Notes under the pieces: model-generated
Told to the model about the DNA's origin: nothing
Seen by the model: only the letters and a program-made list of their open reading frames with translations
Database searches by the model: none
Shown: positions 25,601 through 34,317 of the stretch, piece after piece
Layout: each line of letters opens with the position of its first letter
How positions within the stretch are numbered: the stretch's first letter is position 1
Program-made: the position numbers and the translations under genes
Assembly (NCBI GenBank): GCA_022448985.1
Contig: JAKVCR010000019.1
Location: 81,898 to 142,915 of the forward strand
Source: Roseibacillus sp.
Lineage (GTDB): Bacteria; Verrucomicrobiota; Verrucomicrobiia; Verrucomicrobiales; Akkermansiaceae
Length of the DNA stretch: 61,018 bases
Direction of reading: 5' to 3'

Positions 25601-27744
25601 TGGTTGCCACGCATACGCCAGGTGGAGAAGTCACGGGGAAAGGTTCCATTCTGGATGAGTTCGCGAGCCGTTCCGCCCGGAGATTCAATGACGCTGATGT
25701 CATCGATGAGAAACTCTCCCGCATCGAGAAGTCCGAAGATCATCTCATGATACTGGGTCGGGTCGTTGCTGGGAGTAAAGCTGCCGCGCCCCAGGTAGGT
25801 GATTTCCTGCCAGGGTGCATCCTCGATGCTGGAGGCCCAGGCCTCCGGGGAACTGTTGTCTGCATGGGGATCACGCAGCTCAAGGCTTGAACCAGCCGCG
25901 TCGGCACGTCCCGGCCAGCGTCCACCATCGGAGTAACGGACCTCATCGGCAATATTCCGGCTGCCATCAATGAGGGAGATTCTCTCTCCCTTACGCGAAA
26001 GATTGCCATTCCAGCTTCCGGCGATGGTGATGTCCGGATATTTGGCGGCGAGGGAGGCGGCCTCACGGGCCACCACGAGGAATTCCCCCGCGGGAAGGAT
26101 GGTGTCCGGGGGAAACTCAAAGGAGATGCCGTCGTTAAACTCCCAGCCGTCGAGGTTTACAGCTTCCGCTCCCCTGTTGTAGAGCTCGATCCATTGTTCA
26201 TTGGAGCGCCGCACGGGCAGGCCTTCCTGAGTGGCAATCAGCTGCATTCCCATCACGATATCCGAGCTGCCTGCGCTGGTCTGGTGGACCTCTACGGAAA
26301 GACGGTTGGAGCCCTCCTGCAGGGCGGCGAGGGTGGAAGTGGGCAGAAGGGTGGTAATCACTGTAGCGTCTCCCGTGGTGTCACTCGCGGTGGAAGATGC
26401 GGTGATTGGTTCATCACCGACCTGGTAGCGCTCGATCTCGGTTCCGTTGAGGTAGAAGATCGCGCCATCATCAATCTGATGAGTCAGTTCAAGGCGGGTG
26501 GTGTCGCGCTTTTGTTGCCCGGTTACTTCAAAATTCGTTTCGAAATAGAAGGTGATCGTCCGTGGATCCCGGGAATCGAGCGGTGAGAGGGGAGTGGCGA
26601 TGGCGTTAGTCAACGAAGCGGTCTCCACCCCGAGTGGTCCCGGGCCCGAGAGCCAGGTTATGCCGTCCTCCTGATGAGGGGAATCCTCCCAGTTGTTTCC
26701 AAGATCACTGCCGGACTCGTTATAGCGCCATGAATGGTTCCAATCGACGAGGATATCAGGAGTCGAAGGTCGCGTGGCGGGCAGGGGCCGCGGGTTGTAC
26801 ATGATCTCATTGATCACGATGTCGTTATTGAAGGAGTAGCTGTTCGGAGCGCCGAAGGTCGGAGCGTCCGGGTAGAGCCAGCGATCATTGGAGAGGCCCC
26901 GCAGGCGATTGGTGACCTCGCGGGCATCGGCAAGGGCGTCAGTGCCGGACCGGAGGAGAGACAGGCGGTGGCCGTCAGCGACGGGGAAGGAGGGTGTGAT
27001 GGCGAGGTAAGCGCCCGGCTCCAGCAGCACAGCCGGGATCTGCTGGGTGGCACCGGTTGAAGAGCGCAGTTGATAACCGCTGAGGGCGATGGCATCCGAT
27101 CCCACATTGGTGAGCTCGACCTGGAAGCCCGGGGCATTGCCGCCTGCGATCTCGCTGAAGACGATGTCCCGAATGCTCTCACCCCCGGGATCATCGGGAA
27201 AGTTGGGGAGGCCAGGCGTTCCGCCGGACCCGGGGCTCGCAACCCAGTTGAAGGGCCGGGACTCGGCGGTGTGTTCGTTACGCTTGGAGAGAGTTGATCC
27301 TAATCCATCGGCCCCCACTGGCCAGTCGCCATCGTCCCCGTATCCCAGCTCGTCCATCGTGCGGTCGTTGTTGTTGACCAGACGGATGCTTTCCCCGTTG
27401 TTGGCGAGCCGGCCGCTGAAGGGACCCAGTGCACCACGTCCCTCAAGGGAGGGATGAGAGGGATCTGCGGCGACGAGGAGAAAACCACGGCCGGGGACAA
27501 CGGTGCCATTCGCAAAGCGATAGTTGATACCGCCCTCGAGCTCCCAATCCGAGATATCGACGTCGACTCCCATGAGGCTGCGGAGTTCAACCCACTCGGT
27601 GTCGTTGTCCTCATCGGCGGGATGGTAGTGGACTTCATTGAACACGATCACACTGTCCGCGGCGGGGAGCAGTCGGAGGCCGGCGACCAGGAAAGAGAGA
27701 AGGAGGAGCAGGGCGTAGGCCCGGCAGGGGAAGGGGAGATTCAT
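22657..27744 (-). CDS. giant secreted CotH-kinase / lamin-tail-domain protein
   Basis: A 1695-residue exported protein. After a signal peptide (PCRAYALLLLLSFLVAGL) come a lamin-tail-like domain (about 28-150), further beta-sandwich regions, a second lamin-tail-like domain (about 540-640), a carbohydrate-binding-like stretch with HVRATGAMEHMHNH, a CotH protein-kinase-like domain (about 945-1260; RLKGSQRG, ALFYVRPTDNRVMYFPWDMD) and a third lamin-tail domain near 1430-1540. The CotH aspartates in WDMDF and the Lys/Arg region are kept, so it may be active on secreted protein substrates. No sortase, PEP-CTERM or autotransporter tail is visible. The ATG at 27744 begins the signal peptide; upstream frame is open for 19 codons. 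Confidence 0.85.
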   Translation of the reverse strand: MNLPFPCRAYALLLLLSFLVAGLRLLPAADSVIVFNEVHYHPADEDNDTEWVELRSLMGVDVDISDWELEGGINYRFANGTVVPGRGFLLVAADPSHPSLEGRGALGPFSGRLANNGESIRLVNNNDRTMDELGYGDDGDWPVGADGLGSTLSKRNEHTAESRPFNWVASPGSGGTPGLPNFPDDPGGESIRDIVFSEIAGGNAPGFQVELTNVGSDAIALSGYQLRSSTGATQQIPAVLLEPGAYLAITPSFPVADGHRLSLLRSGTDALADAREVTNRLRGLSNDRWLYPDAPTFGAPNSYSFNNDIVINEIMYNPRPLPATRPSTPDILVDWNHSWRYNESGSDLGNNWEDSPHQEDGITWLSGPGPLGVETASLTNAIATPLSPLDSRDPRTITFYFETNFEVTGQQKRDTTRLELTHQIDDGAIFYLNGTEIERYQVGDEPITASSTASDTTGDATVITTLLPTSTLAALQEGSNRLSVEVHQTSAGSSDIVMGMQLIATQEGLPVRRSNEQWIELYNRGAEAVNLDGWEFNDGISFEFPPDTILPAGEFLVVAREAASLAAKYPDITIAGSWNGNLSRKGERISLIDGSRNIADEVRYSDGGRWPGRADAAGSSLELRDPHADNSSPEAWASSIEDAPWQEITYLGRGSFTPSNDPTQYHEMIFGLLDAGEFLIDDISVIESPGGTARELIQNGTFPRDFSTWRMRGNHRHARVVPDPDNPANKVLHVRATGAMEHMHNHAETTLKAGGSFVSLSNSQIYQISFRARWISGSNQLNTRLYFNRMPRTHLLEAPLDCGTPGAPNSRITDNAGPTYTNLRHSPAVPRANQSASVEAAISDPDGIASVTLFYSVNGGSFRSTAMRAQGNGSYRGTVPRQSGGRKVQFYLVAEDTLGATQFIPAGGPDARALIPWDDGQANLDFGNCQPNNFRIVMTTDDTAFMHNVTEVMSNDRLGCTIIYNEKDIYYDCGVRLKGSQRGRAKDVRVGFTVGFPDNQPFLGAHETVAVDRSGAGDQFSQKEMLVKHIINRAGGIPCMQDDLIRVIAPRSNHTGSAILLKSRFDGEWLENQFPGGADGTLFEYELIYYPTSTTGGPEGLKRPNPDSVRGVAMRPTGGRRDKENYRYHWQIDNNRDTDDYDGIINALNTLSLNGTSFRDASYRDLDVDQWLRAFAAQVLCGIGDNYSSGSQHNALFYVRPTDNRVMYFPWDMDFSFNRGSTSGLTPNGDLSKLLSASPANERAYYGHIKDIIDTAFNSRYLTRWTNHYSCFLPSENLGNHLSYIISRRNHALNAINSAVSQTPFRITTSGGSTTNQSFIALRGDAWVDVREIRLAGATGPLSVTWIDDNSWEVNVPVNPGPNAITLQAIGFRENVLSERTVNVTGTSALVPATSATLAISEIMYHPGAPTSTEMQAGFTDQDDFEFIEIANLSETLTIDLTGLRFTDGIDYQFPESTLAPGARGLLVGREAGFTERYGSGQPVIGSYQSGDSNKLANQGEHLVLLDASGTPIADFTWSHDPPWPTSADGLGYSLVLMCPGTNDPSLPESWRTSTLPGGHPNASDTIDLTEWMNAGDVTDLLSDDDNDGLAALLEFAGGQDPNRPETAGLVAISMENDENPHPVISFRQRIGADAIDFSAEESTNLTNWTAGPTYLGRVNNGDGTSSVLFRGSQPASGAETSYLRIVASEKPTAP

Positions 27745-27815
27745 CGGCGGGGTTTCAGCACAATAGCCGGGAAAGAGCAGGTCGCAAGTTGCAGGGCCCA
27801 CTACGGCCAGATCCC

Positions 27816-28649
27816 TCAGCCATTGTCTGGGAGGGGGTCAACGAAGGGGCAGTCGTCTTCTTCCACCGGTTTCGTGGCGGGTTTGTCCTCCGGTTCCGGT
27901 TTGGGCTCCGGTTGAGGTTCTTCCTCCGGTTCCGGTTCGGGCTCGGCAGGATTATTAAAATGTTCATAGTGCTGACGGAGTCGATCCCCGGCTTCCCGTT
28001 CGATAAGGCGGGCCCGGTCGAGATCGCCGATCAGGTCCTTGGCTTGCGTGATCTCCAGGTCGGTCGGTTTTTCACGTGCCTCAAGGTCTGGAGGAGAGAT
28101 GATCATATTCGGGATGAGGTTCTCCACCCCGGGCGATACCTGCGGGTCGATGATGTAGCGAATGGTGGCCTTCGCGCCGACAGAGGGGCCATTAGCAATG
28201 AAAGGGGCCTTCCCGTCTGCGAGATTATCACGGTTCTCTCCATTGGAAAACAATCCCAGCGAACGACTGTGTTGATAGTTCCGGAGAAGCCCTTTCCGGA
28301 TGATCTCTTCCAGTGGATTCGCATAGGCATTGCGTCCTGTCTCGGCTTTGCCGAAGAGAGCTCCATCATCGTCCCCATGAAAAACCTCCTTGAGGATCGC
28401 GGCCGGTTCCTTGTCGAGTTCTACCTTGGCCCTGTGAAGGAGTTCCATTGACTGGAAGAGGGCGCTCGTGGCGTCGTCAGTGTGGTTGGCCTCAAAGGAG
28501 GTAGTGGGGTGGGCCAGATCCCGCAGTTCCCTGATGATCTGTTTCTCCAGCTTATGCTTGTTCCATACCTTTAAACCGAAAATCAGGAGAATCAGCACGA
28601 TGATCCCGATGACGATATGGCGGATAAGATCGCCGACGGAGATGGCCAT
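27816..28649 (-). CDS. membrane-anchored protein with Pro/Glu-rich tail, unknown role
   Basis: A 277-residue protein with one N-terminal membrane helix (about 9-29) and a soluble domain (about 30-225) I cannot assign. It contains RHIVIGIIVLILLIFGLKVW as the anchor and a C-terminal tail of alternating Pro, Glu and Lys (about 235-265) that is probably extended and may span envelope layers. At the DNA level the tail gives a degenerate CCGGTT-type repetition (about 27870-27960). It lies 71 nt upstream of the giant CotH gene on the same strand; the two may be co-transcribed. Confidence 0.7.
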   Translation of the reverse strand: MAISVGDLIRHIVIGIIVLILLIFGLKVWNKHKLEKQIIRELRDLAHPTTSFEANHTDDATSALFQSMELLHRAKVELDKEPAAILKEVFHGDDDGALFGKAETGRNAYANPLEEIIRKGLLRNYQHSRSLGLFSNGENRDNLADGKAPFIANGPSVGAKATIRYIIDPQVSPGVENLIPNMIISPPDLEAREKPTDLEITQAKDLIGDLDRARLIEREAGDRLRQHYEHFNNPAEPEPEPEEEPQPEPKPEPEDKPATKPVEEDDCPFVDPLPDNG

Positions 28650-28735
28650 GACTGAAAGCTAGGGAGGCCCGGGCCGGGACGCAAGGGTCCAGAGTCTCCA
28701 ATCCCGAGTGCCCGCGATGGAGGCAGTTGCTATTT

Positions 28736-29203
28736 TCACAGGGAGAGAAAGGTCAGAATCTTCGACTCTTCCCCAGATGTGAACTGATAGTCAGGCAGCC
28801 TTTCGCGCAGGCGCTTGAGGTGATCATGGAGGGGGGCGAACTCTTCCTGATGGCCATGCTGGGAGGTCATGAAGCCAAGGATCTGGGCACCCTCAAGGAA
28901 GAGGCGGCGCGCCTCGTTGAGTCGACCTGAGAGGAGGCTCGCGTCGGCAGCCTCGCACAGCCACGCGCCGCAGGACACGAGTTGCGGGAGCTTTGCGGTG
29001 CCCGGGTGGTAGAGGAGGACGACCAGTTTATGGGCCCCGGTATCCAGGAGCGTCTGCAGGGGAAGCCCGGTGAGCAGTTCGCAGTTCTCCTCGAGAAATT
29101 CTTCAAAGTCGGCAACTACATCTGGCTTCTTCAATCCTGCTGCCCGCAGGCAGAATTCCACCATGCGTTCAATTTCGCGGAGGATGTAGTCTTGCCTGAG
29201 CAC
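28736..29203 (-). CDS. DUF6483-like small protein
   Basis: A 155-residue cytoplasmic, mostly helical protein. The opening MLRQDYILREIERMVEFCL resembles the N-terminal signature of DUF6483 proteins (M-L-x-x-D-Y-x-x-R-x-I-E); a role for that family is not known to me. The remainder looks like TPR-type helices (LSGRLNEARRLFLEGAQILG). It uses a GTG start 12 nt after the lactate permease stop, so it is almost certainly expressed from the permease operon. It has no membrane segment or cofactor motif. Confidence 0.65.
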   Translation of the reverse strand: MLRQDYILREIERMVEFCLRAAGLKKPDVVADFEEFLEENCELLTGLPLQTLLDTGAHKLVVLLYHPGTAKLPQLVSCGAWLCEAADASLLSGRLNEARRLFLEGAQILGFMTSQHGHQEEFAPLHDHLKRLRERLPDYQFTSGEESKILTFLSL

Positions 29204-29215
29204 GGAGCGGAAGGG

Positions 29216-31339
29216 TCACCCGGATGAACCGGAAGAGTCGTTGGGCTGGTCTTCCTCTTTCCTGAGATTTTCCCGTTTAGCCAGCCGTTTTTCCGGATCC
29301 ATTTCCTCTTCGAGATCCTCGTCTCCTTCCGCAGTGGCTTCGGGACTCGAACCTGATTCGGTTTCGCCCTCGGGATCCTTGTCCGGTTCCTCAGTGTCGA
29401 CCGGGAGGTCGGAGGGTTGGTCGTCATCGGTCTCGGGCGTTGAGGAAACCGGTGCCTCCTTCCCTGCGTCAGGAAGGATGGCTTCCTCTGGATCGGAAGG
29501 GTTGGGAGTGGGTTGGGGGCGGTGCTGGCGGCGTCCGCTGAGAATGATGAGGACGGCGGCGGTGCCCCATATTGCAATGACAATGAGCGTGCCGATGTTG
29601 AAGAAGCCCTGCTCTGTCCAGGAGACGATTGCATAGCCCAGGCTTCCCGCGAAGAGGGCGTAGTAAAGGAAACCCCAGACCGTTTTGCGGATGACGGTTC
29701 CCTCCTTCCCCACGAGGCCCGCTACCGCGGAGGCGGCTACCACGTTGTGGACGCAGATCATGTTGCCCGCAGCTCCGCCAACCGCCTGCAAGGCGACGAC
29801 CCATGCTGGATTGACTCCAATTTCCTGACCCGTGTTGAACTGGAAGAGGGAGAGCATCATGTTGCTCATGGTATTGGAGCCGGCTACGAAGGCTCCGAGG
29901 CCTCCGATGAAAGGCGACAGGATGGGCCAGACTCCCCCAGCAAGGGCGGCCACCCCGGTGGCGAGAGCTTCCGGCATCTTGGAATAGCCGGCACCTCCAC
30001 CATCGGAATGGATGAAGATCTGGACCATGGGCACGGTGAAGACGAGCGCGATGGAAGCTGCAGCAGTTGTCTTGAAGGAGGAGCCCCAGGATCGCTTGTA
30101 GGATCTCCAGTCCATGCGGTGCAGGAAGAAGGTGACGACCGAAACGAGGATGAAAACCGCGCCAGGGAGATACAGGAACTCAAAGCGCTTGGGCCCGAGA
30201 GTGCCCTCGAGGGGAGAGTGGAGGGTGATGTGCCATCCCTTCAGCCATGTTTCCAAGTCCCCAAGCGTGCGCGTGAGGACGAGAAGGAGTCCCACCAGAA
30301 CATAGGGGAGCCAGGCGTGCAGGATCCCGACTGAATGTCTGCTTCTGGATTCGTCATCGGACGAGATCTGCAGCGAACCCATCCAGTCCGGACTCCACTG
30401 GTCGCGCGGGGCGAAGTCCCAAGCCTTCTCCGGACTTGGAACAAGGAAGCCGGAGCGGGCCGTGGTTATCACAATGAAGAGACCAATCAGGCTGCCGATA
30501 AGGGAGGGATATTCCGGGCCGAGGAGCAATGCGGCCAGCCAATAGGGCACGATCATGGCGAGAGCGGCGAAGAGGGCGAATTTCCAGATCCGCAGGCCTT
30601 CAAGGAAGCTTTTCCCCGGACCGTAGAAGCGGGTGAGAAGTCCACAGAGGAGGAGGGGAACGAGGAGGCCGGTGAAGGCATGCAGGGTGGCCACCTTGAG
30701 GCCAATCGAGGCCAGTAATTCTTCACCGTTTTCAAATCCGGCTGCGGTCGCGTATTCCTCCACCCCCCCGTCGGTAGAAAGTTTATGAGTTGCCTCCCCG
30801 GTGGGAGAAGTGTCGACCGAAAGGCCATTGCTTATTCCCACCTTGATGGGGGTGCCTACCGCGCCGAAGGAGACCGGTGTGCTCTGGATGATCATGCCGG
30901 AGAGGACGGCCGCCATGGCGGGGAATCCGAGACCGACCAGAAGGGGAACCGCGACAGCAGCAGGGGCCCCAAATCCTGCCGATCCCTCGATGAAGGAACC
31001 GAAGAGCCAGGCCACGATAATGACCTGCACCCGGCGGTCTGGTGAAATATCGGTGAATCCCTGTCGAATGACACGGAGACCCCCGCTCTCCCGCAGGGTA
31101 TTGAGGAGAAGCATTGCGCCAAAGATGATGTAAAGGAGAGTGACAGTGATCATCAGTCCGTTGATGGAGGCCGCGGCCACCTGGGCGGCGGGGACCTGCC
31201 AGATGAAGAGAGCGAGGGCCGCTACCAGCCCATAGCAGATTGGCATGGCGCGGCTGGCCGGCCAGCGCAGCACGACGAGCAAGACCGCTACGGTCAGGAT
31301 GGGCAGGAAAGATAGAAAGGCGAGGAGGCTGGGATGCAT
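29216..31339 (-). CDS. lctP: L-lactate permease with acidic C-terminal tail
   Basis: Secondary transporter of the LctP family, which takes up lactate or glycolate with protons. The first 600 residues have about 13 membrane segments with the family's typical pieces: SFIEGSAGFGAPAAVAVPLL, STPVSFGAVGTPI, GGLGAFVAGSNTMSNMM and GGAAGNMICVHNVVAASAV. The last 105 residues form a hydrophilic, Glu/Asp-rich, probably disordered tail that ordinary LctP proteins (about 550 residues) lack. The ATG start fits the first helix. It diverges from the cyanophycinase-like gene over 142 bp. The substrate is inferred from family only; no lactate dehydrogenase adjoins. Confidence 0.92.
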   Translation of the reverse strand: MHPSLLAFLSFLPILTVAVLLVVLRWPASRAMPICYGLVAALALFIWQVPAAQVAAASINGLMITVTLLYIIFGAMLLLNTLRESGGLRVIRQGFTDISPDRRVQVIIVAWLFGSFIEGSAGFGAPAAVAVPLLVGLGFPAMAAVLSGMIIQSTPVSFGAVGTPIKVGISNGLSVDTSPTGEATHKLSTDGGVEEYATAAGFENGEELLASIGLKVATLHAFTGLLVPLLLCGLLTRFYGPGKSFLEGLRIWKFALFAALAMIVPYWLAALLLGPEYPSLIGSLIGLFIVITTARSGFLVPSPEKAWDFAPRDQWSPDWMGSLQISSDDESRSRHSVGILHAWLPYVLVGLLLVLTRTLGDLETWLKGWHITLHSPLEGTLGPKRFEFLYLPGAVFILVSVVTFFLHRMDWRSYKRSWGSSFKTTAAASIALVFTVPMVQIFIHSDGGGAGYSKMPEALATGVAALAGGVWPILSPFIGGLGAFVAGSNTMSNMMLSLFQFNTGQEIGVNPAWVVALQAVGGAAGNMICVHNVVAASAVAGLVGKEGTVIRKTVWGFLYYALFAGSLGYAIVSWTEQGFFNIGTLIVIAIWGTAAVLIILSGRRQHRPQPTPNPSDPEEAILPDAGKEAPVSSTPETDDDQPSDLPVDTEEPDKDPEGETESGSSPEATAEGDEDLEEEMDPEKRLAKRENLRKEEDQPNDSSGSSG

Positions 31340-31481
31340 GTCGATGGAGGAGCCTTGGGGTGCACTTTGTGAGCGTGTCGACTGACTTTGAGAAAAAAGT
31401 TGGCCAGGAGCAAGCAGGGGCTGTGCCGAGACTGCACTTGTGCGCTTGAAATGGAGGTCAATCGGGGGCTGTTATGTGGTG

Positions 31482-32387
31482 ATGACAACAAAGATCCTGG
31501 CATTGGTGGTAGTGTTCCTTCTCTCCGGGAGGGTCATTGCAGAGGAATCTCCCGTAGTTGGGCCCGCGAAGGGATCCCTCGTCATCATGGGTGGGGGAGG
31601 AAAGGAAATGGGAAGCATCTTCGGGAAGTTCGTGGAATTGGCGGGAGGGAAGGAAGCACGTATCGTGGTGGTGCCCACCGCGGCTTCCAGTAATCCGAAA
31701 TACAATTACACCCGGTCCTGGGCGGCCAGCCTGGCGAGGGAGAAACTAGGAGTAAGGGAGGTGATCGTATTGCACACGCATGATCGCAAGGTGGCTGAGT
31801 CAGAGGAATTCGTGAAGGCAATCACACGCGCCACAGGGGTATGGTTTGGTGGTGGTCGGCAGTGGAGGCTGACCAGGGCGTATGGCGGAACACGTTCTGA
31901 GGACGAATTCCACAGGGTGCTTGAACGAGGCGGAGTGATTGGGGGTTCCTCGGCTGGGGCAACCATTCAGGGCTCCTTTCTTGCGAGGGGGGATACGAGC
32001 GGAAATACCATCATGGTGGGGGACGTGCAGAGGGGCTTCGGGTTTATGCGTAATACCGCCATCGACCAGCACCTCATCGCCCGTGGTCGCGAAAAGGATC
32101 TCATCGAGGTGCTGGAGGATCCCGAAAGGAAGATGAGAAAGGAGTTCGACCGGGCTGCGATGCTCGGGATCGGAATTGACGAGGATGTCGCCATCGTGGT
32201 GCGGGGAGACCACTTCGAGGTCATAGGGAAGGAGAAAGGGGCCGTGTTGATCTACGATCCCAGGAAGTGGAAGGAGGATACTCCGGTCGAAGGGAAGTGG
32301 GAGACGGTCCGGACTGGTGGTTCGTTTGACCTGAGAAATCGCCAGGTCCTCGCGAAGGGCGCTGGCTCTTTTCCGCAAAAGCAGTGA
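31482..32387 (+). CDS. cyanophycinase-like serine peptidase (S51), exported
   Basis: A 301-residue peptidase of the S51 family. An N-terminal signal peptide (TKILALVVVFLLSGRVIA) implies export, as in secreted cyanophycinases and unlike the cytoplasmic alpha-aspartyl dipeptidases. The core carries GSLVIMGGGGKEMG, the nucleophile elbow GGSSAGATIQG (serine near residue 160), and FGFMRNTAIDQHL with the family's downstream histidine region. It could degrade cyanophycin (a beta-Asp-Arg polymer) or related isopeptides from outside. The ATG at 31482 is preferred; an upstream in-frame ATG at 31440 would place 14 polar residues before the signal peptide. Confidence 0.85.
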   Translation: MTTKILALVVVFLLSGRVIAEESPVVGPAKGSLVIMGGGGKEMGSIFGKFVELAGGKEARIVVVPTAASSNPKYNYTRSWAASLAREKLGVREVIVLHTHDRKVAESEEFVKAITRATGVWFGGGRQWRLTRAYGGTRSEDEFHRVLERGGVIGGSSAGATIQGSFLARGDTSGNTIMVGDVQRGFGFMRNTAIDQHLIARGREKDLIEVLEDPERKMRKEFDRAAMLGIGIDEDVAIVVRGDHFEVIGKEKGAVLIYDPRKWKEDTPVEGKWETVRTGGSFDLRNRQVLAKGAGSFPQKQ

Positions 32388-32493
32388 CTTTTCATCCTTA
32401 TCCTCTCATTCACATGGTTTTCCCTCATGCGACTGTGCCGGGAATCGGATGCGGTGGAGGCGGAGGGCCATGGGTTGAGGTGATCGGGACATC

Positions 32494-32910
32494 ATGATTG
32501 ACTGGATTCGGGAAAATGAGGTCCTTCTCTGGTGCCTCGGGGCCTTCTCGGTAGTCTCGGTGGCACTCGCCATTTTCCTGACCCCCTGGGCCATTTCGCT
32601 GATGAGCTCGGATTATTTTATGCCCGAGCGGGATCGGACCCGGGCGTTTGGCACGAGACATCCCGTCATACGCTGGACCGTATTGGTTCTTAAGAATATT
32701 GCGGGAGCGCTACTCGTGATTTCGGGGATCGTTCTTCTTGCTTTGCCTGGACAGGGACTTCTTACCATCCTGGCAGGGCTTCTTCTGATGAACTTTCCCG
32801 GAAAGCGGGCGTTGGAGTTGTGGATGATTCGCCTGCCCATGGTTTTGCGGGCGGTGAACTGGATTCGCAGGAGAGGGGGAAAGGAACCATTGCAGGTTCC
32901 CCCTGCTTAG
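32494..32910 (+). CDS. PGPGW-type small membrane protein
   Basis: A 138-residue inner-membrane protein with about three hydrophobic segments. The motif LLALPGQGLLTILAGLLLMNFP near residue 90 corresponds to the PGPGW repeat of the family of that name (here PGQG), and the ending NWIRRRGGKEPL is also typical. The function of the family is unknown. It is followed after 17 nt by the esterase gene, suggesting co-transcription. Confidence 0.75.
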   Translation: MIDWIRENEVLLWCLGAFSVVSVALAIFLTPWAISLMSSDYFMPERDRTRAFGTRHPVIRWTVLVLKNIAGALLVISGIVLLALPGQGLLTILAGLLLMNFPGKRALELWMIRLPMVLRAVNWIRRRGGKEPLQVPPA

Positions 32911-32927
32911 TGTTTGCAGAGGGTGTT

Positions 32928-33728
32928 GTGAGCGCTTTCCGCACTATCAAGGTCAGCGACCCGCGTTTTGAATGCGGGGGCCTGCGGCATGTCACCGTGA
33001 AGAGCGAGGCCTTGAAGCAGCGGGCAGACCTCTCCCTTTTTCTTCCTGATGGCCAGGAGAGCCAGGAGAGTTTGCCACTCGTTATCCTGCTGCACGGAGT
33101 CTACAGTTCCCATTGGGGTTGGGCCTTTAATGCGGGTGCGCACCAGACTGCGGCGCGGTTGATCGAATCAGGTGAGATGCCGCCTCTCGTTCTCGCCATG
33201 CCAAGTGATGGATTGTGGGGAGACGGGTCGGGATACGTGCCACATGGGGGCAAGGATTTTGAGCGCTGGATAGTGGAGGAAGTCCCCTGCGCCACGGAGG
33301 AGGCCGGCGCCCCTGTCTCGGAATCTTCACCGTGGTTCCTTGCGGGCTTGAGCATGGGGGGGTTCGGGACGCTTCGACTGGGAGCAAAGTTCGGAGCAAG
33401 GTTCCAGGCGATTTCAGCGCACTCCTCCATCACCAGGCTTGAGGAGTTGGCGGCCTTTGTGGAGGAACCTCTGCCATCCCCCGATTTGTTAGAGGGAAAC
33501 GGGAGCGCCCTGGAAGCGATCCTGTCCCACCGAAGGGATTTGCCCCCGATGCGGTTTGACTGCGGTCTCGATGATCCGCTCCTTGAGGCCAATCGGGAAC
33601 TTCATGCCGCCTTGGAGGAGGAAGGCATCGAGCATGTCTACGAGGAGTTTCCGGGTGGGCATGAGTGGCCCTACTGGGAGGAGCATCTGGCCGACACCCT
33701 GCGGTTCTTTGCGGCACATCTGCCATAG
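32928..33728 (+). CDS. alpha/beta-hydrolase esterase (S-formylglutathione hydrolase/EstD type)
   Basis: A 266-residue cytoplasmic serine hydrolase. The oxyanion segment VILLHGVYSSHWGW lies near residue 50, the nucleophile elbow is GLSMGGFGTLRLGA (serine near 142), the likely acid is in DCGLDDPLLEAN and the histidine in PGGHEWPYWEEHL, all as in the esterase D/tributyrin esterase group. The GTG at 32928 was chosen because AGAGGG (32918-32923) precedes it; the frame is open further upstream within the PGPGW gene. The substrate is unknown. Confidence 0.88.
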   Translation: MSAFRTIKVSDPRFECGGLRHVTVKSEALKQRADLSLFLPDGQESQESLPLVILLHGVYSSHWGWAFNAGAHQTAARLIESGEMPPLVLAMPSDGLWGDGSGYVPHGGKDFERWIVEEVPCATEEAGAPVSESSPWFLAGLSMGGFGTLRLGAKFGARFQAISAHSSITRLEELAAFVEEPLPSPDLLEGNGSALEAILSHRRDLPPMRFDCGLDDPLLEANRELHAALEEEGIEHVYEEFPGGHEWPYWEEHLADTLRFFAAHLP

Positions 33729-33826
33729 GGGGCGCATGGGAGGCTTCTCCGGGGGAACGAACCTGCGCAGGATGGTGCAGCTACGGCTTGCTATGACGCC
33801 TTGATCTTCCTAGAAGCCCCCCCTCC

Positions 33827-34312
33827 ATGACCAACGACTCCTTGCTCAAGCTCCTCCGTCGTAACGGCCGGTCTTCCGATGCCGAGCTGGCGGAGCGCGT
33901 TTCCTTGTCGGGAGACGAGGTGCAGGAGCAGATTGCCGCATGGGAGGCAGATGGAACGGTGCTGGGCTATCAGGCGGTAGTTGATTCGGCGAAAACCGGG
34001 CAGGCAACGGTGGTTGGAATCATTGAGGTGAAACTGACTCCCGAGAGGGAGGGTGGCTTTGACCGTCTGGCGGCGCGCATCGCAAAGTTCGACCAGGTGT
34101 TGAGCTGCTACCTCATGAGCGGAGGTTACGATCTCCTGCTCGTGGTGGAGGGCGAGGATCTCATGGAAGTGGCGCGTTTTGTTTCCGAGAAGCTGAGTAC
34201 AATGGAAGGGGTGCTCTCAACAGCTACCCATTTCAGGCTGAAGACCTACAAGGAGAACGGTTTCGCCTTTGGCGGAGACGAAGATCCGGAGCGGTTGCCG
34301 GTGGCGCCGTAG
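33827..34312 (+). CDS. Lrp/AsnC-family transcriptional regulator
   Basis: A 161-residue regulator with an N-terminal winged helix-turn-helix (about 5-55; NGRSSDAELAERVSLSGDEV) and a C-terminal RAM ligand-sensing domain (about 68-145; VLSCYLMSGGYDLLLVVEG). Such proteins respond to amino acids. It sits 5 nt before the aminotransferase gene, so it probably controls that operon and senses a substrate or product of the enzyme; no operator sequence is evident in the 98-nt upstream gap. Confidence 0.93.
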   Translation: MTNDSLLKLLRRNGRSSDAELAERVSLSGDEVQEQIAAWEADGTVLGYQAVVDSAKTGQATVVGIIEVKLTPEREGGFDRLAARIAKFDQVLSCYLMSGGYDLLLVVEGEDLMEVARFVSEKLSTMEGVLSTATHFRLKTYKENGFAFGGDEDPERLPVAP

Positions 34313-34317
34313 GAGCA

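Noticed and set aside
27870..27960. Degenerate CCGGTT-type tandem repetition
   Set aside because: It is explained by the Pro/Glu-rich protein tail of the gene at 27816 and is not an independent DNA repeat.
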